Source: Strigops habroptila (lineage: Eukaryota > Chordata > Aves > Psittaciformes > Psittacidae). From it: a stretch of 64,000 nt of DNA. The notes under the pieces are model-generated. The model did no database searches, was not told the DNA's origin, and was given only the letters and a program-made list of their open reading frames with translations. Within the stretch, counting starts at the first letter, position 1, and each line of letters begins with the position of its first letter. Below, piece after piece: positions 1 through 12,039 of this stretch. Position numbers and translations under genes: made by a program. The stretch is from contig NW_022651108.1 of NCBI RefSeq assembly GCF_004027225.2, forward strand, positions 212,712 through 276,711. Reading direction: 5' to 3'.

Positions 1-1480
1 ACCCTAGCCTGTTATGTCTGGCTGCCACATCTGGCCCTCTACATCACCTGGATAACACAAACAAGGTTCGACGTGCTTGTCACTGCTCTCCTTGCCTGAG
101 CCAGTGCTGGTTTTTTATAAGATGATACTTGTCTTCCGCACAGCCCTGCAGGTTAAGAGGCACACAATGTTGCATCTCTTGTGACTTTGCCGTACCTGTC
201 ATGAGCTGTGGGGAGACTAAAATGAAAGAGACATCACCGACACCAAAATCTGACTGCAAAAGGCTGATGAACCCTCTGCTCTTTGGTAACCACCCTCAGT
301 CTAAAGCTTTTTAAACCCTTTCTTGGGTCCTGAACCCCACAAGAGGAACCCTGCTCCTTCCTGACAGCTCCCCCTCCCCTGTACTTGCACTCCTGAACCC
401 CCTGCACCAGCTCTTCCTCAAGAGCTGTTCTTCTAACCCTCCCCCTGCATTTTGCAGTACCTCTTATCTCCTATCTTGCCTGAGATGCTGGGCCTTGCTA
501 CGAACCTACAGCATACACGAAGTTGTGAGACTGATAATTTACTAGCAGCCTACAACAAGATGCACAGGTTCTAGGGACAGCAAGGTACTCTGCAAATAAT
601 TGCGAAAAGCAATAACCCATCCCTTGCTGGGAAAGACACAATCCATTTTCTCCATAGAACTTCCTTGACACACCCTGAAACTCCAAGTAGAAATCCACAT
701 GTAACCTTGTGTCTACTGGATAACGTCTCCTTAAGTCCTACAAGCAACAAATATTTCAGCTACTAAGCCAATACAGAATAAAAGCAGCAGGAAAAAACCT
801 CAAAACTCTACCTTCAGTAAAAAACCCCACACAAAACACAGTACTAGAAAAAAACCCCAAACCCCCCCCAAAATAGAGCATACCATTAAACTGCCTTACT
901 AAACCTCAACACATCCTACAAATATACTACCCTGAAAAAAAACCCCACCCCATACAAAGATACTTACTAATACATACACTGGTAAAAGCTGACATGTCCT
1001 GAAAATCTCCTCTATCTCAATAAGCCTCAAAAACTAACCGCACAAAAAAAGAAGAAAAAGAAAATCACAAATCTTAGAAGCTATGAAAGACTGAATGAAC
1101 TGCAGAGAAGCAACCCTAGTGAAGCCTAAGAACTGAATGAGCTCCCTAATGAAAGGCTGTGCCTCATATACCCCAGGCCCCACCCACAACCCCTCTCTCA
1201 ATGCCCTAGGGCAGGGGTGGGGCAAACCACCAGCTGGGATATAAGTAGCCTGATGAGCCACAGTCTGTTTTCTTTTCTAGCTGATGTCTGTAACAAACAA
1301 AGGGCCAAATAGAGAAAAGGATTCTCCACTAAAGCTAAAACACCGGCACTTTCACCAGGATTACATTTTGTGCTTCAGAACATGGCTATGAAGGTAATTT
1401 AAAAAATCAAAAAATTTAAAAAAATCTTCTCCATTTTGCTTTGACAAAGATAGAAGAACATAAGACCGTTTCTAGCCCAT
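1..1480. other. Intergenic, no gene recognised
   Basis: This stretch is clearly AT-richer than the rest of the window, with A-rich runs (for example 770-960 and 1380-1430). The open frames here are short and unlike any family I know. I see no convincing exon, repeat family or RNA gene. It may be the far flank of a neighbouring gene outside the window. Confidence 0.5.
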
Positions 1481-1489
1481 GTAGAAGTC

Positions 1490-2975
1490 CAGCACCAGCA
1501 TTCTGTCCTTGGTAGCTCTGGTGCTGTTTCCAGTGGCAAAGTGAGAGGGGACTGCCATGTTGATGGCACCGATCCTCAGCTCAACAGAGGAAGGTGATGC
1601 CTAGCACCAGCCTTCCATCCTGGCACACAAGGTGTGGGAGCAGACACTGCATGATTTGCCTTCTATGAGCTGTGCTACTTAATGACTGAGAGCACTCAGT
1701 AGAGAGGCAGAAAGAAAATGTAGTTTTCGGTGGCAAACTGAGGGGAAACTGCCACGATAAGAGCACCGTTCCAGACCTCGGCATGCATAGGTGATAAACA
1801 GCAATAGCTTTCTGTCCTGGCTCTTCGGCTGTGGGAGCAGGTCCCGGACGTTCGTGCTCCCACAGCCGAAGAGCCAGGACTGAAAGCTGGTGCTGGGCCT
1901 CTCCTGCACATGGTGAGCTCCACAACGGTGCCACCGGCATTGATCTCGCTCCTCGCTTTCGCACCTAAAAGTCCAATTGAATGCAACATCTACGGTGTCC
2001 ACTCAAGGCTGTGCCGAGCCCATAGCATTGAGCACCAACATCCGGGCCCTGCTCCCACAGCCGAAGAGCCAGGACTGAAAGCTGGTGCTGGGCCTCTTCT
2101 GCACATGGTGAGCTCCGCAATGGTGCCACAGGCATTGATCTCACTCCTCGTAATCCCACCTAAAAGTCCAACTGAATGCAACATCTACGATGCAGGCTGG
2201 AGGCTGTGCCGTGCCCGTCGCATTGAGCACGAACGTCCAGGCCCTACTCCCACAGCCGAAGAGCCAGGACTGAAAGCTGGTGCTGGGCCTCTTCTGCACA
2301 TGGTGAGCTCTGCAACGGTGCCACCGGCAGGGCTCTCGCTCCTCTCTTTCCTACCTAAAAGTCCAACTGAATGCAACATCTACGATGCAGGCTGGAGGCT
2401 GTGCCGAGCCCATCGCATTGAGCACGAACGTCCAGGCCCTGCTCCCACAGCCGAAGAGCCAGGATAAAAAGATGGTACTGGGCCTCTTCTGCACATGGTG
2501 AGCTCCGCATAGGTGCCACCGGCATGGCTCTCACTCCTCGTAATACCACCTAAAAGTCCAATTGAATGCAACATCTACGATGCAGGCTGGAGCCTGTGCC
2601 GAGCCCGTCGCATTGAGCACGAACGTCCGGGCCCTGCTCCCACAGCCGAAGAGCCAGGACTGAAAGCTGGTGCTGGGCCTCTTCTGCACATGGTGAGCTC
2701 CGCAACGGTGCCACCGGCATTGCTCTCGCTCCTCGCTTTCCCACCTAAAAGTCCAATTGAATGCAACACCTACGGTGCCCACTCGAGGCTGTGCCGAGCC
2801 CGTCGCATTGAGCACGAACTTCCGGGCCCTGCTCCCACAGCCGAAGAGCGAGGACTGAATCCTGGTGCTGGGACTCTTCTGCACACGGTGAGCTTCGCAA
2901 CAATGCCACCAGCATTCCTCTCGCTCCTCTCTTTCCCACCTAAAAGTCCCATTGCATGCATCATCTACGGTGATC
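1490..2975. repeat. 195-bp tandem repeat with inverted outer copies
   Basis: About five and a half plus-oriented copies of a 195-bp unit run from about 1850 to 2975. The conserved core CACAGCCGAAGAGCCAGGA recurs near 1861, 2056, 2251, 2446, 2641 and 2836. Two more diverged copies lie in the opposite orientation at about 1490-1845, so the array starts with an inversion. The unit is 65 codons long, so several frames stay open through the array; I read that as a by-product of unit length, not coding. Two copy types alternate, differing in the segment after the CTAAAAGTCCAATTGAATGC motif. Family not recognised; related copies lie at about 12640-13085 and 14985-15095. Confidence 0.85.
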
Positions 2976-3159
2976 CTATGATTCCATGTGCTGAAGGCGT
3001 GTTGACATGGGACATGGCATCATCCAGACATGTGGCCTGTCAGGTGCATGTCGCTGTTATACATGCCGGGAGTCCATCCCGAATGTTGTGTCCCTTCTGG
3101 AATCGCAGCTCTTGTCACCGAACATCCCGGGGTGCCCGACCTGTCGCCTGCAGTTTTTC

Positions 3160-3232
3160 TTCACCCAAGGAAGTTGTGAATGCTCCATCCGTGGCAGTGT
3201 TTAAGGCCAGGTTGGATGGAGCAGAGTGAATG
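3160..3232 (+). repeat. CR1 LINE fragment
   Basis: The segment contains the typical CR1 3' region phrase GGCAGTGTTTAAGGCCAGGT in plus orientation. It is truncated on both sides. Confidence 0.7.
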
Positions 3233-3506
3233 CAGGAAGATCCTCAAGCTCTCCTGCTCACATTCCTCCCTCAGGGCATCTGAGCTCCCAAAGCTGTTGC
3301 TCTTGAGTGGGAATGCAAAGAGCTGCCCCCTCCGATGGGAGGAGATGTTCTGGTGGTGGAGGATGTCTTACCTGGTGCAGAGGAGCAAAACCTGTTCCCA
3401 CTCAGGGTGGACATTGCCTCGAAACCCGGCGCTGCCTTGGCTCTTGTGACATCACCCACCACCTATGATGCCAGAAAGCACCAGCGCTGAGGTAGGCACA
3501 GCCAGG

Positions 3507-3512
3507 TATAAA
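3507..3512 (+). promoter_or_regulatory. TATA box of the MROH-like gene
   Basis: TATAAA lies about 30 bp before the expected start of a 5' UTR exon that ends in a good splice donor at 3650. It is the best promoter candidate for the gene that begins coding at 4240. Inferred from sequence only. Confidence 0.5.
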
Positions 3513-3539
3513 GCCAGGGCTGTCCCTGTGTGTGGCACT

Positions 3540-3650
3540 TGACGGAAGAGCTCACGGAGTGGTTGAGTCTCTCGTGAGCAAGCTGCATTGCTGGTACCGC
3601 ACCTCAGTGGATTGCGGAGAGAAAGCTACGGAAAGACAACTTCTGACCAA
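3540..3650 (+). other. 5' UTR exon of the MROH-like gene (predicted)
   Basis: The exon is bounded by a TATA box about 30 bp upstream and by the donor CCAA|GTACGTG at 3650/3651. It would splice to the acceptor before 4239, whose exon starts one base ahead of the ATG. No coding sequence is expected here. The 5' end is a guess from TATA spacing. Confidence 0.45.
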
Positions 3651-3739
3651 GTACGTGTGAAAAATCCTCCTCTCCCCTCCCCAAGTGCATTTTCCTCCTC
3701 CTCAGCTGGGGTGTGATGGAGGTGATCCCATCTGGTCTC

Positions 3740-3975
3740 ATCCCAACCTCATCTCATCGCATGTCATCACCTCAGCTCAGCTCATCTTCATCCCATTTTG
3801 TCTTCATCTCATTTCATCGCATTGCATCGCATCATCTTCCTCACACCACATCATCACACCACATCACGACACCACATCTTCACCTCATCTCATCCATCTC
3901 ATCTCATCTCACCCATCGCATCTCATCATCTTCCTCATTTCATATGATAACATATCACCACACCCCATCATAATC
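3740..3975. repeat. TCATC-type microsatellite
   Basis: An imperfect pentanucleotide and hexanucleotide series based on CTCATC/CGCATC fills most of the first intron of the MROH-like gene. Confidence 0.8.
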
Positions 3976-4239
3976 CTCATATCAAGTCATGGCTCATGGC
4001 CCTGCAGCAGGTTCTCCCACAGCTTCAGTCTAGACCTCAGGTGGGTCAGCCGGGCAACGGGTCAAAACGGAGCCCTTTGTGACCTCATTTGTGACACCCC
4101 ACTGCACTGCTCAGTGCAGCAGATGATGATGGGACAGGGCAGGAGCAAGGAGCCGGTGGGTTGCTCCTGAGCTCAGCCCTGATGCTTTTGGTTCAAGCTT
4201 CCCCCTCCACCACCTCGATTCCTTTCCTTCATCCACAGG

Positions 4240-7200
4240 ATGGCAGAGAAACCCCCCGGAACCCCCAGTAGGTCCTGGGAGGAGGAGGACGGGGCTCCCC
4301 AGAAGAGCAGATCTTCACCGGAGTCCTATGAGGAACCCCCGGGCCTGCCATTGAGGACTGGTGAGTGAGGGGCCCTGTTGGTCTGGGACCAGGACAAGGG
4401 GTGATGGGTTTAAGCTGAAACAGGGGAGGGTCAGGTTGCATATAAGGAAGAAGTTCTTCCCTGTGAGAGTGGCAGAGGCGCTGGCACAGGTTGTCCAAAG
4501 AGGTGGTGAAAGCTCCATCCCCGGCAGTGTTCAAGGCCAGGTTGGACAGAGCCTTGGGTGATACAGAATCATAGAATGGTTTGGGTTGGAAAGGACCTTA
4601 AGCTCATCCAGTTCCAACCCCCCTGCCATGGGCAGGGACACCACACACTAAACCGTGTCATGGTTCCATGTCATGGAACTAGATGATCTTCAGGTCCTTT
4701 ACAACTCAACCCGTTCTAGGATTCTATGACTCTATGGTGCTCGACACCAGCACCACGTTTCCCTGGCATGCTGGCGGAGGGCAGAGCTCCTTCCTCTGCT
4801 CTCCAAAGCTCTTCTCCTCCTCTATTAGATGCCACCTGGTTACCCGTGTACACCCTGGAGCGGGACAACGTGGAGCGCATCGAGGCCTTTGTCAAAAGCC
4901 CAACAATGGTAGGCATGGCCGTTGTGAACAGGGGCTCTGCTGGTGGGTGCTGGCGGGTGCTGGCTTCAACCAGGGCACCCCTAGAGTCCAGTCCCGCTGT
5001 CCCCTCTCATACTGCCTGTTTGTGTCTCTGTCCCCCCTGGTTTCCAGGACGAGTACGATAAGATTGGCTTTCTGGAGAGCATCTGCAGCCTGTTGAGCAC
5101 CGCCAGGTACGGCGGCTTGCACCAGGGGCTGGATGTCTTCTGCCACAAATGCCATCTAGCAGAGATGATCAAGGTGAGGGGAGCACCTTGGGGATGCTAT
5201 GGGCAGGGGGCAAGGCCTCCAGCACCCAGTGAGGGCAGCATTGGTGGCACTGGGTGCTGGCATCTACCATGTCCCTTATCCCCATTGTGCTCTGCAGACG
5301 CTGCTCCAACAGGAGCCCATGGACCCAGTGTGCACCAAGGTGCGGCATCTCGCCATGGATGCCATAGCAGAATTGAGGTACCACAACTGCCCATCCCTCC
5401 TGGGGACCCCAGAGCTCTGTGTCCCCCTGCCCAAGGCCTCGAGGCACTGCTCCCAGCAGCAGTGTCCAACTGGAGCCCTCTCTCTTTGCAGCTCAGTGGA
5501 GACAGGGCTGGCAGGGCAGGAGGAAAGCCTCCTGGAAACCTGCTGCAGAAGTGTCTTCTTCCTTCCTCCAAAGGAGGAGTTTTCAGACATGCACACATAC
5601 TACTTTATCTTCGTAAGTGCTGGAGGAGCTACAGGAGCCCACAGCTCCCTGCGGCTGCTCCCTGGTCACGCAGTGCTGCGGGATGAGCATGGTTTAAGCC
5701 CAGCTGGCACCTTAAGTGCTACGCTCTGTCCTCCTTGCAGATGCTGGAATCCATGGACAACATGCTCCGGAGGCTGGTGCTCAATTTTCCTGCCCCCAGG
5801 GTCAGCGAGGAGCTGCAGAACTTCCTGCAGGTCTGGCATGTGCTAAATGGGGTTCACAGGGGCTGTTCCTCACCCTGGGAACAGCGCTCTTGCTTGAGTG
5901 GATGGTCCCCACACCAGTGCCGTGCACAGAGAGCGCCCTGCAGGGATGGTGCCCACCTCCCTTGGGTAACCAAGGCCCTTCTGGAGCACAGTGGCTGCAG
6001 AGGGTGGCATCTACCTACGTGCCCAGACACAAGGGGCAGTTATACGAAGCCAAAGGGGCAGGAACCCCACTACAGGCTTTGCTGCCCACTCTCAGGAGAC
6101 TGATCCCCCCTGGGATGGCATCTTTGATGCCTCTCATCAGCCTGGTTTGGGACCAGCTTGGTGGGACCCACCGGACTTGTTAGGAAAATTCCCTTCCCCT
6201 TAACTATTAGATAAACCACTCTTTAAAGTATTAACATGTCTTTTATATATATCTGCATATATATATATGTATATATATTTATATGTACACTGTAATCATA
6301 GAATCATAGAATGGGTTGGGTTGGAAAGGACCTGAAGTTCATCTAGTTCCAGTCCCCTGCCATGGGCAGGGACAGTGATGAGGTAGTGGATTTTTGCTGC
6401 TAGTTTCAGCCCAGCCCTGGAAATGAGGATGTGTCTTCTCTTAGGCCTTTGTGGCACGGACAACAGCCACAGCCAAGGGGACAAAGACCTTGGTTCTGTC
6501 TTCATTCAGCCTTGGCCATTGCACGGCAGCCCATCCTGCACTGTGCCTGGGCCTGTTTCCCTGCAGGCTGCAGGCACCCAATGCACTTCCCCAGCTTCTT
6601 CTCACCCCAGAATGTCCCTTCCTGTACTGGTGCCCCTCCATCCTCCCCTTGACACACAAAGCCACGGGCTGATCCTGACTCCCTCGGGGTGATGTTTAGC
6701 ATCAGGAACCCCAGTAGAGGCTCAGAGGAAGCCTTGATGGAAGGAGTGCGGGTCCAGCCCATGCTGCTCCTGCTGCAGCACGTGTCTGCTCCCAGGGCAC
6801 ACCAGCAGCTTCTCTCTGCCCAGGTCCTGCTGAGCTTCACCAGCTCTGAGAGCACCGTGGTGCGGGAGAGGGCCCTGGGGAGGATCAGGACACTGAGCCA
6901 GTTGCTGTTTCACCATCACACACTGAGGGTAAGGACCAGGCAGGCTCCAGCCAGAGCATCTCCCCCTCCCTGCACACCAGAGCAGGCGGCAGCTCTCCCC
7001 GCATGGGGCTGCTTGAGGAGATGGGGCCCTGCAAAGCCTGCCTGCCCTCTGCCTTCTCCTTCTCCTCCTTCTTCTTTATCCTTCTCCTTTCTTCTTCTTT
7101 TTCTTTCTTTTTTCATTCTCCTTCAGATTCTTCTTCTGGTCTTTCTCCTACTCCTTCTCCTTCTTCTCCTTCTTCTCCTTCTTTCTTTTTTCTTTCTTCT

Positions 7201-10200
7201 TCTACATTCTTCTTTGGGTTCTTCAGGTTCTTCACCTTGTTCTTCTTGTTCTTCCACCTTCCTCCTGCAGGGCTTCCGCCTGACTGAAACAGACCTATGC
7301 AGCCCTGTCTCCCAGGAAGAACTCTCAGTCCCGCTCCTGGGACAGCTTCTGGGTCGTCTCATCCTTTTCCGATTTGCCGAGGATGAGACAAGGTCTCCAG
7401 CTTGGAGTGCTCTTTGGTGCCTCTATAATTACCTCCACCAGCAAAAAAGTAAGAGAAGTTGTGGTGGGCTTCATCCCTCTGCACACACACGTCTCCTGAT
7501 GGGGCTGCTTCTCGCCTTCCTCCCTCCTTTCAGCATCTTGAACCCTGCTCTTCTGTGGTCCCCACAGCCAAAGCTACCACTGACTCCCATGTCCCAAAGG
7601 CAGGATTTCCCTGCTTGTGAAGAGCAGCTCCACCTCTGCATCACCCCAGTGCCTGCAGCAAGAAGCTCTTCCTGATGCCCTCCAGTAACCTCCTTGAGCG
7701 CTTGTGTCCTGCAGATCTCAGGGTGGTTTGGGAAGCTTGATGGCAAAGCTGCTGTGTCCTCCTGACTCTTCTGTGTCTCCCTTGCTGTTCAGGCAGGCCA
7801 AAGCCAAAGGGGGAAGGAGAAGAGCTCACATGGGAAGAAGAAAACAGTGCCCAAGACCTTACCATGGTAATGAGCTCCCCCCATTGCTGGGACTCTGTGG
7901 CAAGGGCAGGGCACATGTGTGAGCAAAGGCATCCAGAAGCAGCAGGGGCTCACTGGCCTCACTGTCCCTGGTGGGACGGTTCCTGCTGTCCTCCAGCAGG
8001 GACAATGCGGTGCCCATGAGCCCAACCTTCCTCCCCTAGGCGTTTGCAAATTCCCTTTATCCACGGGAGAGGACAGACTTTGTCTGCGTGGCCATCGAGG
8101 CGATGAGAGACTCCAGCATCTTTGAGAAGTGGGTAGCAGAAGATATTCTGGATCTGGTCATGAGAGACCTTGACTTCTGGCTGGCAGATGTGAGTGGCCT
8201 GTGGCTGGGTTGCCATGCCCTTCAGTCCTGTCAGGCCTTCTTCCTCCCTCCCTCCCTCCTCCTTCCCAAACCTAGGAGGTGACTTGAAGCCACTTTCATG
8301 CAGCAGAGAGGGATGGGAAATGGCTGCACTCCAGTGGCAGCAGCACCATCCTCCCCTGTGTTCCCCCCTCCAGGTGCCAAGCATCGTAAGGAGCATCCAT
8401 GAAAGCCTGCAGCAGAGCAGCAGAGATTCAGCGTGGTGCAAGCTGGGCGCCCTCCTTATCCTGCTGGTCCTGAAGCACCCGAGGGCATTGACCATCAGCA
8501 TGGTGCTCAACGTTCCCTTAAGTGACAGGTATCAGCCTTGAGGGCTTGTTCCCTGTGGGCAGAGGGGCCTGAAGACTCTCTGGCTTCCAGACCCAAGGCA
8601 GGGGAGTTGGAACTAGATGATCTTAAGGTCCTTTCCAACCCTCCCATGGGGAGCACCACCTTTGCCCTCTGCTGCCTGCCCACGGCATCCCATGGGATGC
8701 ATGGACCATACTGACACAGCTCTCTGGCTTGCAGCGCTGGCGTAGGCATGTGGGAGCTGATCCTCACCGAGCCCAAGACTTCAGAGGCCTTATGGGAGCT
8801 GCTCGGGATACCACAGGACATACGAGACACCTCCATCCCTGCCTTGGTTGTGAGTTCAAAAGGGCCTTGATGGCCTCCAGCGAGCCCCGCAGGCTCTGTA
8901 GTGGCTCACTGCTGTGTTTCCTTCAGCCCATGGCCTCCAGTGAGGATGCTGGTGAGGAGTCCCATGTCGAGAGCTCTCAGGACCACCCAAGCCTGCGGAC
9001 AGTGTCCCTGTTACTTGAGAGCCTCATTGCGCTGTCGGAGAGACCTGACTTGGTGAGGAGGGCATGGTCATGGGGAGCCCTCTTGGCGGTGGGTCAGGGC
9101 ATGGTCATGGGGAGCCCTCTTGGCAATGGTGCACCTTGGTGAGTGCAGTGTTGTGTCAGGGTTTCACAACCAGGAACCTCCATCTCTTCCTACAGGCAAG
9201 GAAACTGCAGATCCTCCTGCCACACATCATGGGCAGGCTCCAGAATGCCAAGGAAGAGATCAAGATAAAGGCCCTGGTGATCATAAGGAACGCGATGGGC
9301 CACCTACTGAAGAAGGAAGCCAGCCCCATTGCTGTGCAGCTGGTTGGGGACCTCCTGCCCCTCTTTGATGGAGTAAGGCTGCTGGGCCCTGCAGATGGGC
9401 ACCCTGCAATGACTCAGAGCAGGGGCTGCTCCCTGGGCTCTCATGGGATGGTTTCTGGGCTTTGCATCCCAGCACAGCTTCCCCCTGCTGCAGGATCTGC
9501 CCCCAGAGCTTCCCCCCTCACATCAGCATGGGCAGGGAGCTGCTCTTGCTCAAAGTTCCCCTTTCCTCCTTGCCACCAGGAGTCCAGCCAGCTGCGAGAG
9601 CTCTCCATCCGCCTCTTCAGAGTCCTGCTGGACTCGGTGGTGAGGAGCGACAAGAGGAGGATGAGGAGCAGCACGTGGGGTTTTCTGGTCCCGCTCTTCC
9701 TCCACATGAGCGACCAGAGCGACAGCGTGGCCGAGGTACAGATCTCAGAGCCCCCCATCTTTGGGCCAGGGCATGTCCCACCTTCCTAAGGACGGGATCA
9801 CCCCAGGATCACCCAGGCTCTCCTTGCCCAGGCCATGGTGCCATCTCCTACGTCCCGCTCTTGTGCAGGCCTCCAGGGAAGCGCTCCTTGCTGCAGCAAC
9901 GCTCCTCAGGTGGCGAGAGCTCCAACACCTCCTGAAGACAAGGCATACGTGGAGGATTGCAGAGTGCTTGGTGAGGGGCTCTGCGCTCTGCAGCCATGTC
10001 CCTTCTCCACGTCCCTCTCCCATCCCTGTGCCCACTGGCACCCCTTGGACCACTCTGCCCATCCCACAGGGCTCCTGGCTGGGAGATGGGAACGGGCAAG
10101 GGGAAAGGGAGATGCTGGGAGAAGGGACTGCTCCAGCCAAGCGGGGAGGCTCTGTGGCATCCCATCCCCTTGTGCTCTCTGCAGCTGGAGCGGAGCAGGA

Positions 10201-10679
10201 AAAGGGCTGAGGAATACCTGGACCAGAGCGTGCCGTACCTGGAGGATGCTCAGGCCTCCTTGCGAGAGGCAGCCATCAGGTTCATCGGTGAGCCACAGGC
10301 CCTGGGGTCCCTCTTTAGGCCGCCGGGCCCCAATCCCCACCGCTGCCCCCGCGGGGATCCCTGGGCTCAGCACCGATGGGGAGCAGGGGGCTGATGGATC
10401 TCTGTGCCCAGGACTGGCCGCGCGGCCCCTAAGGGGCAGGAACGAGCTGAAGCTGGAGCAGATCTGCCGAGGTGAGGAGGGAGCAGGCTCTGGGGAGAAT
10501 GCCTGGGGGTCTATTGGGGGCTCATCTCAGCTCTGTCCCTTTGGCTCACAGCCCTTGAGACGCTGCTGGAGGAAAGCCATCCCGTCATCTGTTCCCTGGC
10601 AATTCAGACCGTGCACATCCTGAGAAGTCCACCGATACGGCGCACGTTGGGAGGGCGCCTGCGAGCGCTCTGCTGCTGA
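4240..10679 (+). CDS. Maestro heat-like repeat (MROH) family protein
   Basis: Nineteen coding exons give an open frame of 748 residues: 4240-4360, 4829-4908, 5048-5173, 5298-5377, 5492-5612, 5741-5830, 6824-6928, 7271-7448, 7793-7866, 8040-8189, 8374-8528, 8735-8849, 8927-9052, 9196-9372, 9580-9735, 9869-9970, 10185-10287, 10412-10471, 10552-10679. All joins keep phase and use GT-AG. The protein is a chain of leucine-rich helical pairs of HEAT type with an acidic, serine/proline-rich start. The pattern and exon layout fit the maestro (MROH) family, which is expanded in birds. Molecular role is unknown for most members. At 748 residues it is shorter than MROH1 or MROH2 and longer than MRO. The first ATG sits right after the exon 2 acceptor. 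Exact paralogue cannot be told; the family call is fairly sure. Confidence 0.85.
4383..4735. repeat. CR1 fragment interrupted by a reverse CR1 tail
   Basis: A plus-strand CR1 3' region (AGGAAGAAGTTCTTCCCTGT at about 4445) runs to about 4562. It is interrupted by a minus-strand CR1 tail at 4563-4655 (starting AGAATCATAGAATGG) and resumes in plus orientation at 4660-4735, ending GATTCTATGACTCTAT. The younger piece appears inserted in the older one, inside intron 1 of the coding region of the MROH-like gene. Confidence 0.75.
6296..6375 (-). repeat. CR1 3' tail fragment
   Basis: The duplicated ATCATAGAATCATAGAATGG plus GGTTGGAAAGGACCT is the reversed CR1 3' end. It lies in the MROH-like intron 5831-6823, right after an AT-rich (TATA)n stretch at 6245-6290. 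Confidence 0.85.
7050..7260. repeat. Polypyrimidine CTTCTT intron tract
   Basis: Nearly pure C/T sequence on the plus strand fills the intron just before the exon at 7271. It doubles as an unusually long pyrimidine tract for that acceptor. Confidence 0.8.
8600..8650 (+). repeat. Short CR1 3' fragment
   Basis: GTTGGAACTAGATGATCTTA followed by AGGTCCTTTCCAACC matches the CR1 3' end in plus orientation. Confidence 0.7.
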
Positions 10680-10916
10680 TGCTGGACAGCTGGGAGCGGC
10701 AGCCCTTTCCTTAGGGAAAGGGGTGTCATCCTTAAACCTGGACTAAAGAGCTTCAGAAACAAAAGAGCTAAAAGAGCGGCTCCTGAGCTGCCGCATTCCC
10801 AGCGCTCCATCTTCTGGAGACAGCAGGGGCAGAGGGACCCTTGCTCTGAATAGCACCAGGCAGCAGAGAGGCATCCAGCCAGCACAGACTCCAAACCTGG
10901 CACCATGTTACCCAGC

Positions 10917-10922
10917 AATAAA
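10917..10922 (+). terminator. Poly(A) signal of the MROH-like gene
   Basis: AATAAA lies 238 bp after the stop codon at 10677-10679. The next 40 bases include a GT-rich stretch (GTTTTGTAAAGGGCTCTGTG). Confidence 0.7.
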
Positions 10923-11224
10923 GAAGTGGAGGTTTTGTAAAGGGCTCTGTGTGTGAAAGCTTGAACATGGGCAGTTTAGAAGTGCAGGTAACAAGGAAAA
11001 GCAGCGGTTCCTTATGAGCCCCTAGAGCTTGAGGAGAAGTAGAAGACTGGTACCACGTGGATCAGGAGAGTAACGGCCAACCTCAGACAGCTTAGGAAAG
11101 GGGGTGCCAATGTGAAATGAAACGGTGTTCCTAAAGGAACTTGCTCCATTCTAATCCTAAAAGTCACACTCCCTGAGCTAAGAGACCCTTGCCCACAGAG
11201 ACCTTTACTCACGGGCCATGTGTA

Positions 11225-11510
11225 GTCAAATAGAAGGCTAGAAGAGTTAGGGTTGGAAAGGACCTTAAGATCATCTAGTTCCAACCCCCTGCCTTGGGCA
11301 GGGACACCTCACACTAGAGCAGGTTGCTCCAAGCCCCTGCGTCCAACCTGGCCTTGAACACTGCCAGGGATGGGGCAGCCACAGCTTCTCTGGGCACCCT
11401 GTGCCAGCGCCTCAGCACCCTCACAGGGAACAACTTCTTCCCTATGTCTGACTGAAATCTGCCCTGTTTAAGGTTGAATCCGCTGCCCCTTGTGCTATCA
11501 CTACAGTCCC
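11225..11510 (-). repeat. CR1 LINE fragment
   Basis: A long reversed CR1 3' region: GGTTGGAAAGGACCTTAAGA, then CCAACCTGGCCTTGAACACT, then CAGGGAACAACTTCTTCCCT. Its extreme 3' hairpin tail is missing. Confidence 0.9.
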
Positions 11511-12039
11511 TGATGAAGAGCCCCTAAATAAATATATCTGGTGCCCTTAAACAGAGAGGAGAGAATGTAAGAGCCAATATTGCACATAGAGACTGCTGCG
11601 CCTATGGCAAACAGGGATCTTCCTGTTTGCCATGTGTCCAAGCGGGGAGCTGGCAGGCGGAGGGTGCGCTGCAGCAGTTCTCCAGCCCCAGGCATCTCCA
11701 TCCCTTCCAATCCCCATGGTACCCCTAAAACACCCCAAAATCCACCTTGTACCCCAAACCCACCCAGCCTCAGGCATCTCTGTCCCTCCCAACACTGCTG
11801 CTACCCCTAAATGACCCCAAACCCCACCTTTCTTAGGCCCCAGAAGGAAGGATCCCCACACACAGCATGTTGGGGTGCAGGGATGCTGCTTTGGGTGACA
11901 GCCCCAGCTCATGGCCCTGCAGCAGGTTCTCCCACTGCCACTGCTCAGTCTGGACCTGGGAGGAGATGCAGTGGTGGGATACAGGCACCTGCAGTCCCCT
12001 CCATTCACGCAGTGAGGACAGGGCACAGCAACGCTTGTA

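Noticed and set aside
1910-2467. 185-residue frame through the 195-bp repeats
   Set aside because: The unit is 65 codons, so open frames arise in several registers and on both strands; no start context, splice pattern or family match.
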